DNA of 64,000 bases from Ascarosepion bandense (GCA_037127315.1 JBBBDQ010001124.1:3013501-3077500); one strand, 5' to 3'; numbered from the stretch's first letter, positions 35,795 to 47,880 are shown. Made by a program: numbers and translations. The notes: generated from the sequence alone by a model not told the origin.

Positions 35795-36020
35795 GTGTTA
35801 CCCAAGATTCATCAGTGAAAATAACTTTGAAAAAGTCAATTTTCATGTATTTCTTGGCTCAATTTTGATGCTTTAAAGCATTTGCTTTAGTAAGAGGAAG
35901 TTGCTTCAGATTTTTTTTTTTTTTTTTTTTTTTACAGATTCCAATTCACAAATTATTTTAAATCTTTGTCCCTCTATTCCAGCTTTTCTTCAAAGATCTG
36001 AGTGCTGCTCAAAATTGTTT
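35795..36020 (-). repeat. Second copy of the Tc1 relic segment
   Basis: Bases 35803-35895 repeat 35325-35415 nearly exactly (CAAGATTCATCAGTGAAAAT, TTTGAAAAAGTCAATTTTCA, CTCAATTTTGATGCTTTAAA). Together with the SINE fragment between them this indicates a local duplication of the relic, or two adjacent insertions. Confidence 0.75.
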
Positions 36021-36260
36021 GTTTTGCCATAATTTGTTTCAGTTTATATTCATCTTTTCCTTTGCTTCAAGTTGTTATATTTTCAACAGCCTTCTTTATC
36101 ATTTGCTATCTTCAAAGCTCCTTTGATATCTCTATTGTGAACATTCTCTCACTCAATAGCTTTATTTTTTGTTTTTCAGCATTTATTAGATCCTTCCCTT
36201 TATCCATATTTGAATATATATTATGGACAAAAAAGAAAAAATAGTTTTTATTAATCTGCA
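36021..36260. other. AT-rich spacer
   Basis: Nothing recognised. Confidence 0.3.
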
Positions 36261-36262
36261 TA

Positions 36263-37133
36263 TGAGGGTCATTTAATAAATAAGGTGAATTTTTTGGTAT
36301 AAGGACTTCTAATACAGATAGAAGCTTACTTTTTTTTTAATTTTTTTCCTTTACTTCTTTGCAAAGGGATTTAAATTTTTTTGCAGATTGAAAAAAAAAA
36401 CTTTGAGAATTTTGGAGATTAACAAAGATGGCCGACCAAGAAGCATGCTCCAGGATTGAAAAGAGGTTCAGGTTTCTGAAGTGTGCAAACCAATTGAAAT
36501 TCATAGGGGAATGTCAACTGTGTATGGTGCCACATGTTTCAGCCAAAAAAATGTCTACAAATGGGCTAAATTGTTTAAAGGAGGACAGAGCAGTGTTGAG
36601 GATGAAGACAGGCCTGGGAGCCTACAGAAGTGAGGTCTGCTGAGGGGATCGAATCAGTCAGTGACCTCCTTCAGTTTGACAGAAGGGTGACAGTGGATGA
36701 CATTGCAAGGACTTTGAGCCTATCTGTTGGGACAACACACAAAATTGTCCATGATGACCTTGCCTACTTGAAGGTCAACTGCAAGGCCTCACACAGCAAC
36801 CCAAATGGTGCAGACCATCAATGAGCTGGGCTGGAAACTACTTCCTCATCTCCCTTACAACTCAGACCTTGCCCCTTCAGACTTTCACCTGTTTGGTCTC
36901 TTGAAAGCTTTCTTGAGAGGCACAAAGTTTGAAAGTGATGAAGAAGTTAAAGGTGCTGTGAGTGATTGACTGAGACCAAAGATTTTTTTACACTGAGGGA
37001 ATACGGAAGCTTGTGCACAGATGGGAAAAGTGTGTGACACTGCTGGGAGACTACATTGAAAAAAAAGTAAGCATCTATCTGTATTAGAAGTCCTTATACC
37101 AAAAAATTCACCTTATTTATTGAATGACTCTTA
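36263..37133 (+). mobile_element. Internally deleted mariner element with long terminal inverted repeats
   Basis: The left end (36263-36336) and the reverse complement of the right end (37060-37133) agree over about 70 bases with four differences. Shared core: AATAAATAAGGTGAATTTTT. TA dinucleotides flank both ends (36261-36262 and 37134-37135), the target duplication expected for mariner. Inside is a transposase with its middle removed. The element is 871 bases long; intact mariners are about 1.3 kb. Confidence 0.9.
36428..37077 (+). pseudogene. Mariner transposase with central deletion
   Basis: The N-terminal pieces (VSAKKMSTNGLNCLKEDRAV) and the frame at 36630 (DRRVTVDDIARTLSLSVGTT followed by KIVHDDL) form the paired HTH DNA-binding region. 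After about KVNC the sequence jumps to INELGWKLLPHLPYNSDLAP and SDFHLFGLLKAFLRG, the block around the third catalytic Asp. It ends in LLGDYIEKK. The region with the first two catalytic Asp residues is absent, so the protein cannot be active. Frameshifts are also present. Confidence 0.85.
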
Positions 37134-37810
37134 TACTAACTTCAGTTGGTCCATTTTTGTAAATTCCAAATATCTCAAAAACTAATCATAGAAAATGGCT
37201 GAAAATTTAAATATTTTCCAAGTGGTGGAAATGGAAGAGTTTAAATTTGACAAATATTGGTTCATAATGTTTTAAGTTAAAGATGTTTATTTGATTTGAA
37301 TAATCCCTTTAGACAGGGTGTAGTCACAAAATGCCCATAGATCATCATTAAAAATATAAAGTTTGTTTTAGAAATCTATCTTAAATAGAAATAAATGTTT
37401 TTAAGGAAAAATCTTCAGTGATTTTTCAATAGTTTTGAGTATTTCTCAAATATTTTAATACTTTTCAAACTTATATTCTATATGAACTATCTTTAATACA
37501 TTGCATAATAGTTTATCATTGCCTTCTGTAAGTCCAGTGCTAAAGTTGAGTATTCTATTAGTTGATTACTCATTTTACCCAAAGACTTTGGAAATGTCTG
37601 TTAAATTGTGGTCAATATTCTTCAAATAAGAATAACTAGAAAGCAAGAATTTAGGGAAAACCAACTAACCAAATGGATAAAAAGCAACTTACACATTCTA
37701 TGATAGAAACTTATCTCAAGTGATAATTATGAAATCTCTCCAATTAGGTCCAGACAGTAAGAGAGTGCTTGAACTCCTGTTAATTTTGCATGTAAAATTT
37801 GCTTTTATCG
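37134..37810. other. AT-rich stretch upstream of SNX13 exon 1, no gene seen
   Basis: No CpG-rich promoter or upstream exon is recognised. It is probably part of a 5' UTR intron. Confidence 0.4.
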
Positions 37811-37833
37811 CTTATTGATTTTTCTTTTGCCAG
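37811..37833 (+). promoter_or_regulatory. Probable splice acceptor immediately before the SNX13 start codon
   Basis: A pyrimidine-rich tract (TTGATTTTTCTTTTGCCAG) ends in AG directly before ATG at 37834. This is a strong acceptor context. It suggests that the 5' UTR is on at least one upstream exon, not identified here. Confidence 0.6.
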
Positions 37834-37949
37834 ATGCCCTGGGTGGATGGAGGATGGTCATGGCTTGGTCTTGCATTAGCATTGTTCATAGGCACTTTTG
37901 GCACTCTGGGAATCCTGGGAGGTTGTTACATTATTTCTTTCATTTTAGG
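37834..37949 (+). CDS. SNX13: Sorting nexin 13, first coding exon (N-terminal membrane anchor)
   Basis: SNX13 is a membrane-anchored sorting nexin (TM, PXA, RGS, PX and nexin C domains) that acts in endosomal and ER-lipid traffic. This exon encodes 38 codons plus two bases, beginning MPWVDGGWSWLGLALAL. Residues about 10-38 are strongly hydrophobic and glycine-rich, fitting the N-terminal transmembrane anchor. It ends at TTTTAGG before the donor GTAAGT (37950). The start is chosen because it is the first ATG after the acceptor AG and no earlier coding frame is visible. The phase-2 end (GG) joins the C of exon 2 to give Gly. The assignment rests mainly on exon 3; this exon alone would be only a generic hydrophobic peptide. 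Confidence 0.78.
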
Positions 37950-38569
37950 GTAAGTATTAATCTCTCTTTTAGCTTTTTAATTACTACTACTTAGATCATT
38001 TTTTTTTTATTGTACATTTTGTTTCATGCATTTATTATACACAGTCTAAATTATTGACACATTTCTCAATCGCTTATACGAATATGGTGATATGGTTTTA
38101 TTCTCTCTTATCAATAATTGTTCTGCTTGTTCATTTAAATGAAACCATTTCATGTACATGGCCTATGTAAATACTTCTGTATCCCAAAATTAATTTCATG
38201 TTTCTTGCTCAGTTTTGAAATTATCAAAATGAAAATCAAAGTAAAATCTGCTTAAGTCAAAAACAGTTGATTTCTTTTATTTATTTATTTTTTCCTTTCA
38301 GCCATCAATTGTGATTGACAGCTGCATTAGATATTTGTTCTGATTCTTAAGAATATTTCTGATATTGTATGCAGGAATGGTAAACATACTTCCCACTCTC
38401 CAATCAATATAGATACATCAAAAATATATAACATGAATTAATTCCATCAAATGTACATGTATGCCATTTTCAATTCAGTATATATTTATTTAAACTGATA
38501 TCTTCATTCATCATTCCTAAATAGTGCTGCTTAGGTTATGAATAGGATAGGTAATGATGTTGCTTCAAA

Positions 38570-38670
38570 TCTTGTACTTGTTATATTCGCCTATATGCAA
38601 ATACTCCTGTGAAAGGTATGAATCCATCTCCTTCCTCCAGCTATGGGTTAAATAGTAAGACTTGTATCTG
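38570..38670 (+). mobile_element. Family 1 SINE fragment
   Basis: TATATGCAAATACTCCTG, GAAAGGTATGAATCC and CAGCTATGGGTTAAATAG follow the central SINE body. Both ends are missing. Confidence 0.7.
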
Positions 38671-38904
38671 GAAAAATCATTGTTAGCCTCAAAAAACAAT
38701 GTTAATGCAATATTCACTCTTAAAGAAAAATACTCTTACAATCTAAAATGTTTCAGCTTTAAAGAACACACAAAGGGTTGATAAGTCAAAAAAACACAAA
38801 CCAGTCAATCAAATTTTGTCGCATTGAGAGCCAAGAAACAATAGAATAATGAAGATTGTTTATTCTTCTTTGTATTCATATTGAACACCTATTGTTACGT
38901 TTTA

Positions 38905-39058
38905 TAAGTTGTAACAAAAGAAAAGAATGATTGAACAAAACACAGCTAAATCACAGACAAATATTTAATTTACAAAAAACATCAAATAAAATATTTACAA
39001 ATATACAATTTTTGTTGCATTCAAAACAGTTTACTACTGGCGAGTAGAATGAGACCAA
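38905..39058. repeat. R3 fragment
   Basis: It matches 9944-10095, with the shared core ACAAATATACAATTTTTGTTGCATTC. The similarity stops at about 39055. Confidence 0.75.
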
Positions 39059-39369
39059 CTTTACAAGACATTGTTTTTTTAACTGCTGACTGCCAGGAGG
39101 CATCTTACAAAGACCTGGATCTTGAGCAGTTTCTGAGAGGCCTGTATTTAGACATGACAAGCTGTCCCACTGCTAATGGGTGTGGGGAACCCAGATGTAA
39201 ATGGTGTTGACAGATATGACCTGTTTTGTGTCTGTTCTACTGTGGGTTCACCACAAAACTAAGATACAAATTTGTATAATTTTTTTATGCTGTGATTTCA
39301 GGAGGTGCAATGGTATGGGGAATTAAATCAATAAGCAGTTGAAATTCCAGTTAGGCCTTTTTTTTATTT
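39059..39369. other. No gene seen
   Basis: There is a T run at 39073-39079 and mixed-composition sequence without a recognised repeat. Confidence 0.35.
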
Positions 39370-39545
39370 ATTTACTTTTTTAATCATTTGACTCCAAGCA
39401 AGAGGATAATGCCTCTAAGATGCCATGGGTTACTGAGTATGAAAGAGAATGAGTAAACTTTCATGAAGAGAAAGAACAATAAAAGAATAGGATACCCTAA
39501 CAAAGGTATTAATTCACTTCTCCTTTCAGCTATGGTTAAAAATCT
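39370..39545 (-). repeat. LINE-A-like 3' tail fragment next to a SINE fragment
   Basis: CATTTGACTCCAAGCAAGAG and GGGTTACTGAGTATGAAAG parallel the 3' tail of the relics at 28966 and 49015. From 39500 the sequence is the family 1 SINE body (AAAGGTATTAATTCACTTC, CAGCTATGG). Confidence 0.6.
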
Positions 39546-39674
39546 AGTTGGAATGAAAATTCCTTTAGTTTATGGAATATTAAATTTATTTAGAAAACAT
39601 GAGAACTTTCTTTCCAACCAAATCGTGAGACAGTTAAAAGCTTATTGACTCTGTAATGTAATCAAAGTTGAGAA

Positions 39675-40180
39675 TCAGGCTAGTAATTCAGTCCCCTAAG
39701 GTCCTGGGCATGACGGTAAACTGCATCAAGCAGCAAGGCCTCTGCTTGGGAGGTTGTGAGGAGCATGGAACCACCTCTTTATTGCTGTTGTTCTCAGGTC
39801 CATCCTGACCTGAAGTGGTAGCACCTGTTAGGGTCTCAGCTATGGGCAAATAGTTACCCCCACCCAAACTGGGGTCAAAACACTATGAAAGTTTAAAAAA
39901 AGACTTTTATAGAAATATATACATTTTTGAAGATAAATTATCATAACACATTTTTGAAGGAAAAAAAAAACTTTAAAAAATATTCTCAGCAAAACATTTT
40001 TGAATACAAAACAAGACATTTTCAGTTTTCTAAAATAAAAAAAAAAATAAAACAAAACATTTTCATTAAAATCTGACTAAACTTTCTCACTATAACCAAA
40101 CATTAAAAATAAAACCTTAAAACCCCACCTTTTTGGCATTAAATAACCCACAGAGGTTGATATACCGTTAAGCAAAACTC
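39675..40180. repeat. Dispersed repeat R4, copy 2
   Basis: It matches 18115-18712 in the same order: TCCTGGGCATGA, GAGGAGCATGGA, TTGCTGTTGTTCTCAGGTC, CTATGGGCAAATAG, AAACACTATGAAAGT. Function unknown. Confidence 0.7.
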
Positions 40181-42850
40181 TGTCCCCTAAAACTTCACTT
40201 GTGGTCTTATCCTCTAAGAAGTCTGAAGAAAAAAAAAGGCACAGTTGAATATTTGATGACCAATGAAGTTGTTGTTTTTTTTGTTGCACCTAAATATCTT
40301 GATTTTTATTTTATTTGTTTTAGATAACAATTTTCTTGTGTCCTTGGTCATGCACTTTCTCTCAAGATTTTATTGTATGCATTTGTGGTTGGCATCATTT
40401 TCAGTAATGCAAGCAATCTGTAATAATAGTCTTGTTATTCTATCTTTATCTTCTTTATTGATGACGTTTTCTCCTATTTTGGTTGCAATTATATTCCTTG
40501 CATGAATTTATTATTGCTATTATTTACTGGCTCTTTCTTCTTCTTTCTTTTCTTTTTTTTTTTCTATTTTATTTTCATCCTGCTGTTTCCCAGAGGGTAG
40601 GTGTTTTGATATTTTCCTCTGCAACTGCCTTTTTTTTTTTTTTTTTTTTAAGTCATGCAAAAAAACAAGAACCTAAGTTACTAATACTAGTCAGTACATT
40701 GTTTCACAACTGCTCTCTGAAGAGACTTGGGATTTATACACATATGCACACACAGGGAGTCCGACAATATCAGTTTTGTTTATCTTAATGTTTTCTCCTT
40801 TCTATGTATGTAAATCACTCCTCCTCTTGAGCACATAAATTGATTTAGAAGCTTACACAAATGTACTAGACTTGTCCAAGGCATGCTCAATTACTTCCTG
40901 TAAAACTAGAAGCATATTTTAAAAACTAGTGGTACATAAAGAACTGGGTAGTTGTCATATACATCTATTACACTCACAGTATTATGAAAAACTAGTTTTC
41001 ATGTGTATTTCTTGATGAGTTAAAAAATAACAAAAAAAACCACCAGGCTTTAACTTTATCAAAGGAACAATAGGCTTATTAACAACTGTCTTGTTAACGC
41101 TTCATTTGTTTATTAATATTGATAGTTTTAGCTTATTTAAAAGCATTTTCAGTTTTTAAATTTGTATACGAATGCACTTCTTTGATAACATGTAAGCATT
41201 TTTCTTGAAAGGCATTTGTATGCATAAAAATGCTAACATATCATTTAAGTTTTCTCTTAGAAATTTCATCAAATAGTAATATCAAAGAACAAAAATTGAT
41301 TTGTGTAAATATACCATTTGACAAAATTTTTTTTTTTTAGTTCAAAATCCCATTAGGAGTGTCATGTGGAAAAAAAAAATATCTAAAATCAATTCATGAA
41401 TAGATTTGACTTTGGCTTTATACATATGAATTTTCAAGTTTTGCTTATGGATCAAATCTGATTGTTTAATCAGCATCAATTTAAATAAAAGTTAATGTGT
41501 AGTACAATACAAATAACTTAGTAATGCCCCAAAAATTACATTCTTTTGTATTTTCAATTATAATCTTACTGGGGTTTTTTTTGGGGGGTTTTTTTTTTTT
41601 GTTTTGTTTTGTTTTGTTTTTTTACATTGATGTAAATATACCTGGCCTTTACATTCATGTTTTGATGATTTATTTTAATATTTCACATTCTGATAATATT
41701 GTGCTTTACATTTAAAAAAAAAAATACCCAAAAACAAAACACACCCACACATTCTGATAAGTGTGCCTATTTATATTGTTTTCTCTTATATGCTATTACA
41801 TTGAAATATCCGTGTTCAAGTAACACTGATCAGATAGCTTTTTGTCTCTCTACTATCTAGAAACTATGAAAACTGATAATAGATCCAATTTAAAATAATG
41901 AAAATACTACTGTACCCATATCATGAAAAAAATGACGGTAATTAGTCATTTTTCAGATGTTTTCATTATATTTTATACATAATTTTTCTGCAGCATGAGT
42001 AATCTACAGTTTTTAACTTTACAATCAAACCTATTGTCACAGGTAAGAAATAATTCTGCTTTTTTTTAAATCCTAAAAGGAAACTTATCCAATGAAAGCT
42101 AACATGAAACAAAAAAAAAAGCATTGTATTAACAGTTCACTCTCTACTGACACTGGTGTGGTGTGATATATAGTAAGTGGGCATATCCAATTGTGAGCAT
42201 CAAATAATTCCTCATTACTAAAACAATGGAATATTTCCTGAATAAGAGGGCAAACCAGACTGAAACTGATAAATATAGTTATGTTTTATATAATAGATTC
42301 ACCATATTACCTGTGCAAATTCCATGCTGATATGTGAATTCTCAGCAGTAGCATTTAAATAATCATAAATAATAAAAATAAAAAAAAATAATGATATTAT
42401 GAAAAATATCAGCAGGGCATCCATTTGACACTAGATAACATTTTAAAAATTAGTTCTGTTATCATGAAGTAATAAAATACTAATCATAATAGAGAAAAAA
42501 GATTACTTAAAATCAAAGACTTATGAGATGATATTTTGGGAATATTTTAAATGTTAGGACTTTGAATGAATACTGATCATAACTCTACAGATTAGCATTG
42601 ACGTGGAGTAAATCAAAGTTGATTGTCTGCTGATAGTTCATTTAGTTAAATGAAGTTGGGAAGAATAATACAAAGCCATATTGATGAAGGGGCAAAAAAT
42701 ATTGGTTTCTGGGTAATTTTAGTTGGGTTTAACAAATTCTTCTCAATATCTTATTAGAATTTGTTAACTATGCAAAGATTATATAATATATATATATATA
42801 TTATAGACAGTCAATTTGTCAGTTGAAACATTAGTTTAGTATTTTTTCTT
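40181..42850. other. AT-rich intronic stretch, no gene seen
   Basis: T runs lie near 40548, 40630, 41330 and 41590, and a (TA)n tract at 42785-42800. No recognised repeats or exon. Confidence 0.4.
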
Positions 42851-42854
42851 TTAC

Positions 42855-43460
42855 GAGGAAACCAAAAAGTTCTGTTCGTTTTTTGATTAGTCATTGAATG
42901 AAGTTAAAATATATACAAAATGCATGTAGCAACTGTTTTCAAATTTGGACAGCGTGAAGTAGGATTATCAAATGTGATAAAAAATGCGCACCATGCCCGG
43001 CCATCAGTTATAAGCCGGACAGCTGTGAGAAGAATGGAAGTGTTTAGAGATCTCGCTCGGGGGCTGTTTACTTTACAACTTCAAAGTGGGCTTACCAGCA
43101 ACTGCATCAAGTTGCCATATATGTCAAGTGTTTGGGGATAGTACTGTGGATGAATGTACTGCAAGGCGTTGGTTTTAAAAATTCAAGTCGGGAGATTTGT
43201 CTCTCCATGATGAGTCTCGCAGTGGATGACCACAGGTCTTGAAGGTGGCCATTGAAGAGGACGGTAGTCTAATGTGTGGTAAACTTGCAAGACTTCAACG
43301 TTTCCGATGAAACAGCTTTCACCTGCACCACCTAGGTAAGACATACAAACTGAGCAAGTAAGTTCCGCAAACGCTTTTGGAGGTCCACAAGGAACAGATC
43401 ATAAGAGTAATACTTGATTGAATATGAGGATTTCCCCAAATAGATGTGAAAATATGACAA
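42855..43460 (+). pseudogene. Mariner-like transposase relic with deleted C-terminus
   Basis: In mixed frames it reads FKFGQREVGLSNVIKNAHHA, then ECTARRWF.KFKSGDLSLHD and ESRSG.PQVLK near 43150-43240, as in the HTH and linker of mariner transposases (RTVQWWFKKF, DESLEDEERSGRP). A later KVPQTLL-like part is unclear. Stops occur at several expected tryptophan or arginine codons. No clear inverted ends were found. Confidence 0.65.
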
Positions 43461-43796
43461 ATTAATAAAGTTGTTTACTAATAAACCATTTCCTTCTTAA
43501 AGAAACTGAGAGCACATTAATGCTTTTTCTTTTTTTTCTTTTTTTTTTTTCTTTTTCTTTCTTTTTTTAAGTATTGTCCACATATTATAGTTTTTCTCTC
43601 ACATGTTTGAATTTTATTCTGCTAGCTTATTACCTGTCAAAAATGATTAGATTATTTACATATGGCTTGATACTTCTGCCTCAGATCAAAGTGTTGCTTC
43701 CTTATGCTCTATTATTTATGATCAAAGTGTTGTTCTCATGCACTTCTACCTAGGATCAGAGCATAGTATTTATGTATGTACACATAAGATATATCG

Positions 43797-43827
<31 letters not shown>

Positions 43828-44348
43828 GTATGTATGTTTGTGATCTCATAATTCTTTTAGTGCCTTTCTAAAAAGTCATTGCTCTCTTTTAAAAGTATCA
43901 TAATGTTTAATATTGGTATTTATGAAATGAAACTTTGCTTTTTTTTATTTTGTGTTTTCTGCAACTAAACACTTTGGATCATAGATTATTGATTACGTTA
44001 ATTGGTCATTTGTGACTGTTCTTGCATGTACAAAGTTAGTCATGGAATTTTAATGAATAACATTCTTTTTCCTGTTAAGCTTTCTGGTTAGATATTACTA
44101 GTAATCTAAGAATTAAGTTATCTATTAAAGGACCATTAGAACTAAAGTACCATTTGGCAAGAAAACTTTGAATGTATTTTGAATACTATATTGTGGTTGT
44201 TTTGTAAGTCTCAATTTAATATCTGAAAAAGGGATAAGAGCATAATCCTTATAATATGACACACCTCACCAACATACAATTTCAATGGCTTTCATTAATC
44301 TTAGGGAGACCCGGAAATAGTCTTTTTAATTAAACTATAGCTAACTTT
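43461..44348. other. AT-rich intronic stretch, no gene seen
   Basis: There is a T/C-rich tract at 43519-43570 and a TA/CA microsatellite at 43796-43826. Confidence 0.4.
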
Positions 44349-46020
44349 CAACAAATAATAGTGATATGCATAAAAAATAACAAAGGAACTAACAGGACAA
44401 AGCACCTGCTCAGCAACAGGATGTATGAAAGCAAATAATGTTATACTCATACTTGAAAAAAAAAATACTTCAAAGATGGGATGAGTATATTGGTGATCTC
44501 TTTTACGACAAGAACAATCAACAATACACAAAAATACAAATGGGCCAGAAGTATTAAAAACAGAAGTGGAATCAGCAATGGCCAAATTGAACAGAAATAA
44601 AGCGGTGGGACCCGATGGGGTTGTAATAGTTGTTGATATCCCTAGAAGGCATTGGCATAGACAGGCTCACAGAAATAATAAATGAAATCTACAACAGCAG
44701 CAATATACTGGAAGATTTAAGCAGATCAATTTTCATAGCACGACCTAAGAAGCCAGATACAAAGGGATGTGAACTCCACTGAACAATCAGCTTACTCCTC
44801 ATTCAGATTTTGATGAACATAGTGCGCAGCAGAATCGGCCCTGAGATAGGACAAGAACAATGTGGCTTCATTAAAGATACTGGAATGAGGAATGTGATAT
44901 TCATGCTCAAAATGCTATCTGAAACAGCAGTACAAATGCAGAAGGACCTTTGTCTGTGCTTTATAGACTACACAAAGGCGTTTGACAAAGTACACCACAA
45001 AGAGTTGATAGAGATGCTTGACAACCTCGACATTTTCAGAAAAGACGTTTGGATAATCAAGAATCTATATTGCAGCAAACCACTTGCGTACAGATAGGAA
45101 GTGAATTCAACAGGTATACAAAAATAGAAAGGGGCATAAGACAAGGATGTGTTGTCTCACCAGATCTATTCATTTCTGAGAGAAATAAAATCCTTGCCAG
45201 GATTCATCATTAGTGGCCTCAATCTCAACAATGTAAGATACGTGGCTGACACAGTACTGATAGCAGACACAGAAAAGAAAATGCAAGGCCTTTTACAGAA
45301 AGTAGCAAAAGAAAGTGAGAAGAAAGAACTGAGCATAAACTTCATGAAAACTGAATGTATGATCATCAGCAAAAAGACCCCAAAATGCCAACTACAGGTT
45401 GGAGAAACTAAAATAAAACAAGTAAAGAAATTTAAATACCTGGAAAGCATTCTTATAGTGGATGGAAAGTGCAACATTGAGATCCAAAGACAGATTGGCA
45501 TGGCCAAGGACATATTTCAAAAGTTAACCAAAGTACTGAGAGACAGGAAAATCTCATTGGAAACAAAGAAGAGTGCTGGATTGCTATGTGACGTCTGTCC
45601 TTCTGTATGGAAGTAAATGTTGGCTGATCTCGTCAAGGATGAAGGGCTTAAGACAGAAGAAATGTGATTTTTACATAAGGATGCCAAGGATACCATGGAC
45701 TTAAACACATGAGCAACAATGAGGTGTTGGAGAGGATGCAAATGAAAAGAAAACTTATACTTACCATAAGGAAGAGATGGATGAGGTTCCAGGGAGACAC
45801 AATGAGGAAGGAGGGCTTGGAGAATTTAATATTCACAGGATGGATAGAAGGAAAGAGACAGGGGAAAGCAGTGCAAAACCTACTTGATAGGCCTGAGCAA
45901 ATGGATGATAGTGGGATTTGGGAGAGATATCAAGAGGAATAATATTGAGAGCAACAAAAGACACGGCCAAGTGGAAGTCCATGATCGCTTATGTCCTGAA
46001 GGGACATGGCACATGAGGAA
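44349..46020 (+). mobile_element. LINE-B copy 2, 5'-truncated retrotransposon
   Basis: It begins inside the region before RT and runs to the end of the coding part (VLKGHGT, near 46000). It is less decayed than copy 1 and not interrupted. The order of blocks matches LINE-B copy 1: VGPDG, CFIDYTKAFDKVHHK, IERGIRQGCVVSPDLF, LINE-type palm, and MRKEGLENLIFTGWIEGKR. It lies in intron 1 in the gene's own orientation. Confidence 0.85.
44570..45942 (+). pseudogene. LINE-B copy 2 reverse transcriptase, broken
   Basis: The readable frames are 44810-45097 (GPEIGQEQCGF, LCLCFIDYTKAFDKVHHKEL), 45149-45616 (GLNLNNVRYVADTVLIAD, ELSINFMKTECMIISKK, KKFKYLESILIVDGK) and 45709-45942 (NEVLERMQMKRKL, MRKEGLENLIFTGWIEG). 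At the catalytic YADD site the sequence is YVAD, so the first Asp is lost. Frameshifts separate the three parts. The protein would lack activity. Confidence 0.85.
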
Positions 46021-46889
46021 GAAGAATAGCTAACTACATGTTTTTTCTGCTATAAACAAACCTTAGACACTCTTTAGGTAATTTTAGTCACCAAGGAAAG
46101 CATTTATTCTGCCATTGCATTTGACACCAATCACCAAATATGAGTATATTCAAATTTCATGGTTGTGTTGTCAGATCCTGCTATAGCAACAACAAAAAAC
46201 AGCTTTGACTTAAATTGAGATCAAGGCTACTGCAATTTGTATTTAAGGAGTTACCATATATAGTGGAAGAAGTAAGCCTTATAAAATAAAGGCTAATTTT
46301 AGAATACCAAATACTGAAAATAAATATGTAAAAATAAATAATTGTTAGGCATTCTTGAATTATTAAATGAATGCTTATTAATATTTTCAGATATTATTTA
46401 ACTATAAGAAGTTTCAAATGATAGTCTAGTCTTAACAGATTAATAGTTTTCACAGTTCTACTTATTCTAGTCTATTTACATAATGCTGTAAGTTTTAAGT
46501 ATATCGAACTTGTTTCTTTTTTTGTTTTGTGGTAGTTGGGGGATGCATCTGTGAATAACATAGTCTTGTGTATGTCAAATCATTTGTTGAACCCAGATAT
46601 GAATGATTTCAAAAACATTAATAAAAAATGGCCTGAAATAGGCCCAGGATAAAATAAATATTGTCACATAACTGGCTTGACTGTAACAAGTGATATTTTT
46701 TTTATCAATTGGTCTTTAATCAAGTTACATTTATACAAAAAATACAAGTTAATATTTTTTGTCCTTGTGTTTGAATATTAAAAGCATACATTGTGAATTA
46801 GTATTAAGGTTATAATAATTTTTTTCTTAAATTTTGTTTTAAGAGACAAATAATAATTTGTTGTATTCTTCAAAATTTTAATTTTTTAT
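46021..46889. other. AT-rich intronic stretch, no gene seen
   Basis: Nothing recognised. Confidence 0.4.
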
Positions 46890-47180
46890 TTTTATATATG
46901 ATGTTCATTCTGTACAAGGCCCAGTGGCCGTTCAAGGTAGATGGTTACAGTAAGGGGCACAGCTTATGCTGATATGTGTGTGAAAGATAAAGGTTAACCA
47001 CAAACTTGAACAGGTCAAGATTGGAGTGATTGGGGAAGTATCCTCTTAAGAGTCAGTTTCATAAGGTAGCAGTTTGTGGCAAAAAAGCTGCTCGAGTGGA
47101 ACTTACATCTCACCAAAGAAATACAAAGGAAAAGAGGGTGGTTCACTACAATGTACATGACATGTCAGGTCTTAGCCATG
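46890..47180 (+). other. More GC-rich block, possible DNA-transposon relic
   Basis: The composition differs from its surroundings. One frame reads KVAVCGKKAARVELTSHQRN, which loosely resembles the linker of Tc1-like transposases. Part resembles bases 30-95 of the window. The call is tentative. Confidence 0.3.
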
Positions 47181-47880
47181 AAGGTTAAGACTGATAGAAC
47201 TAAGAAATATGTTGTTAATTAACCAATTGATAAAAAATAGTTTCAGCCAAAACCTGTTTAATTTAAAAAATGTTTTTAGATAATAATATCACTAAGAAAG
47301 AAGAGTATTTGGCTTCAATTTGTTTTTTGATATCTTTAAAATATTTTTCAAGTTTGATACAATCCACTGAAGCCAAAACTTTTGTATTAATATATTTAAA
47401 CCAATCTTAGTAGTAGTAACATTTATTACTATATTTAATTCTTAAGATTTTAATACAGGGGAAAACAATAGCCTATGCTGTAACTTTTTGCATCATATTT
47501 TTTTATATTCTTTTGGTTACTCTCTATTTTAAATAAATCTTTCAAATGTATGAAACCACAGATAATCTGTAGATTTTGCACTCTTTTCAGGATAGATTTT
47601 GTATGAGTGAAAGAGAGAATCTAAAAAGATGGACTATTATGAAAAAGTTAACATTTTTTCCTGTAGTTTAATTTAAAAAGTGAAGCTTCCATATATTTTA
47701 GATTTTATTACACATAAAATGTGGAATCTTTCAAGACCTTTTTTGTTGTATGAATTTTGAGTATAGCAGCTTACAACTCATAAAAATCAAAAATCCACAA
47801 TCTCAAAATATTGGAATATTTAATATGATCAATCAACAAAAAAATTGAACTTGTGAAAAGTATTGGGGTTTTTTTTTTTT
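47181..47880. other. AT-rich intronic stretch, no gene seen
   Basis: Nothing recognised. Confidence 0.4.

Noticed and set aside
45166..45513. Minus-strand 115-codon gene
   Set aside because: It is the antisense shadow of the LINE-B reverse transcriptase.
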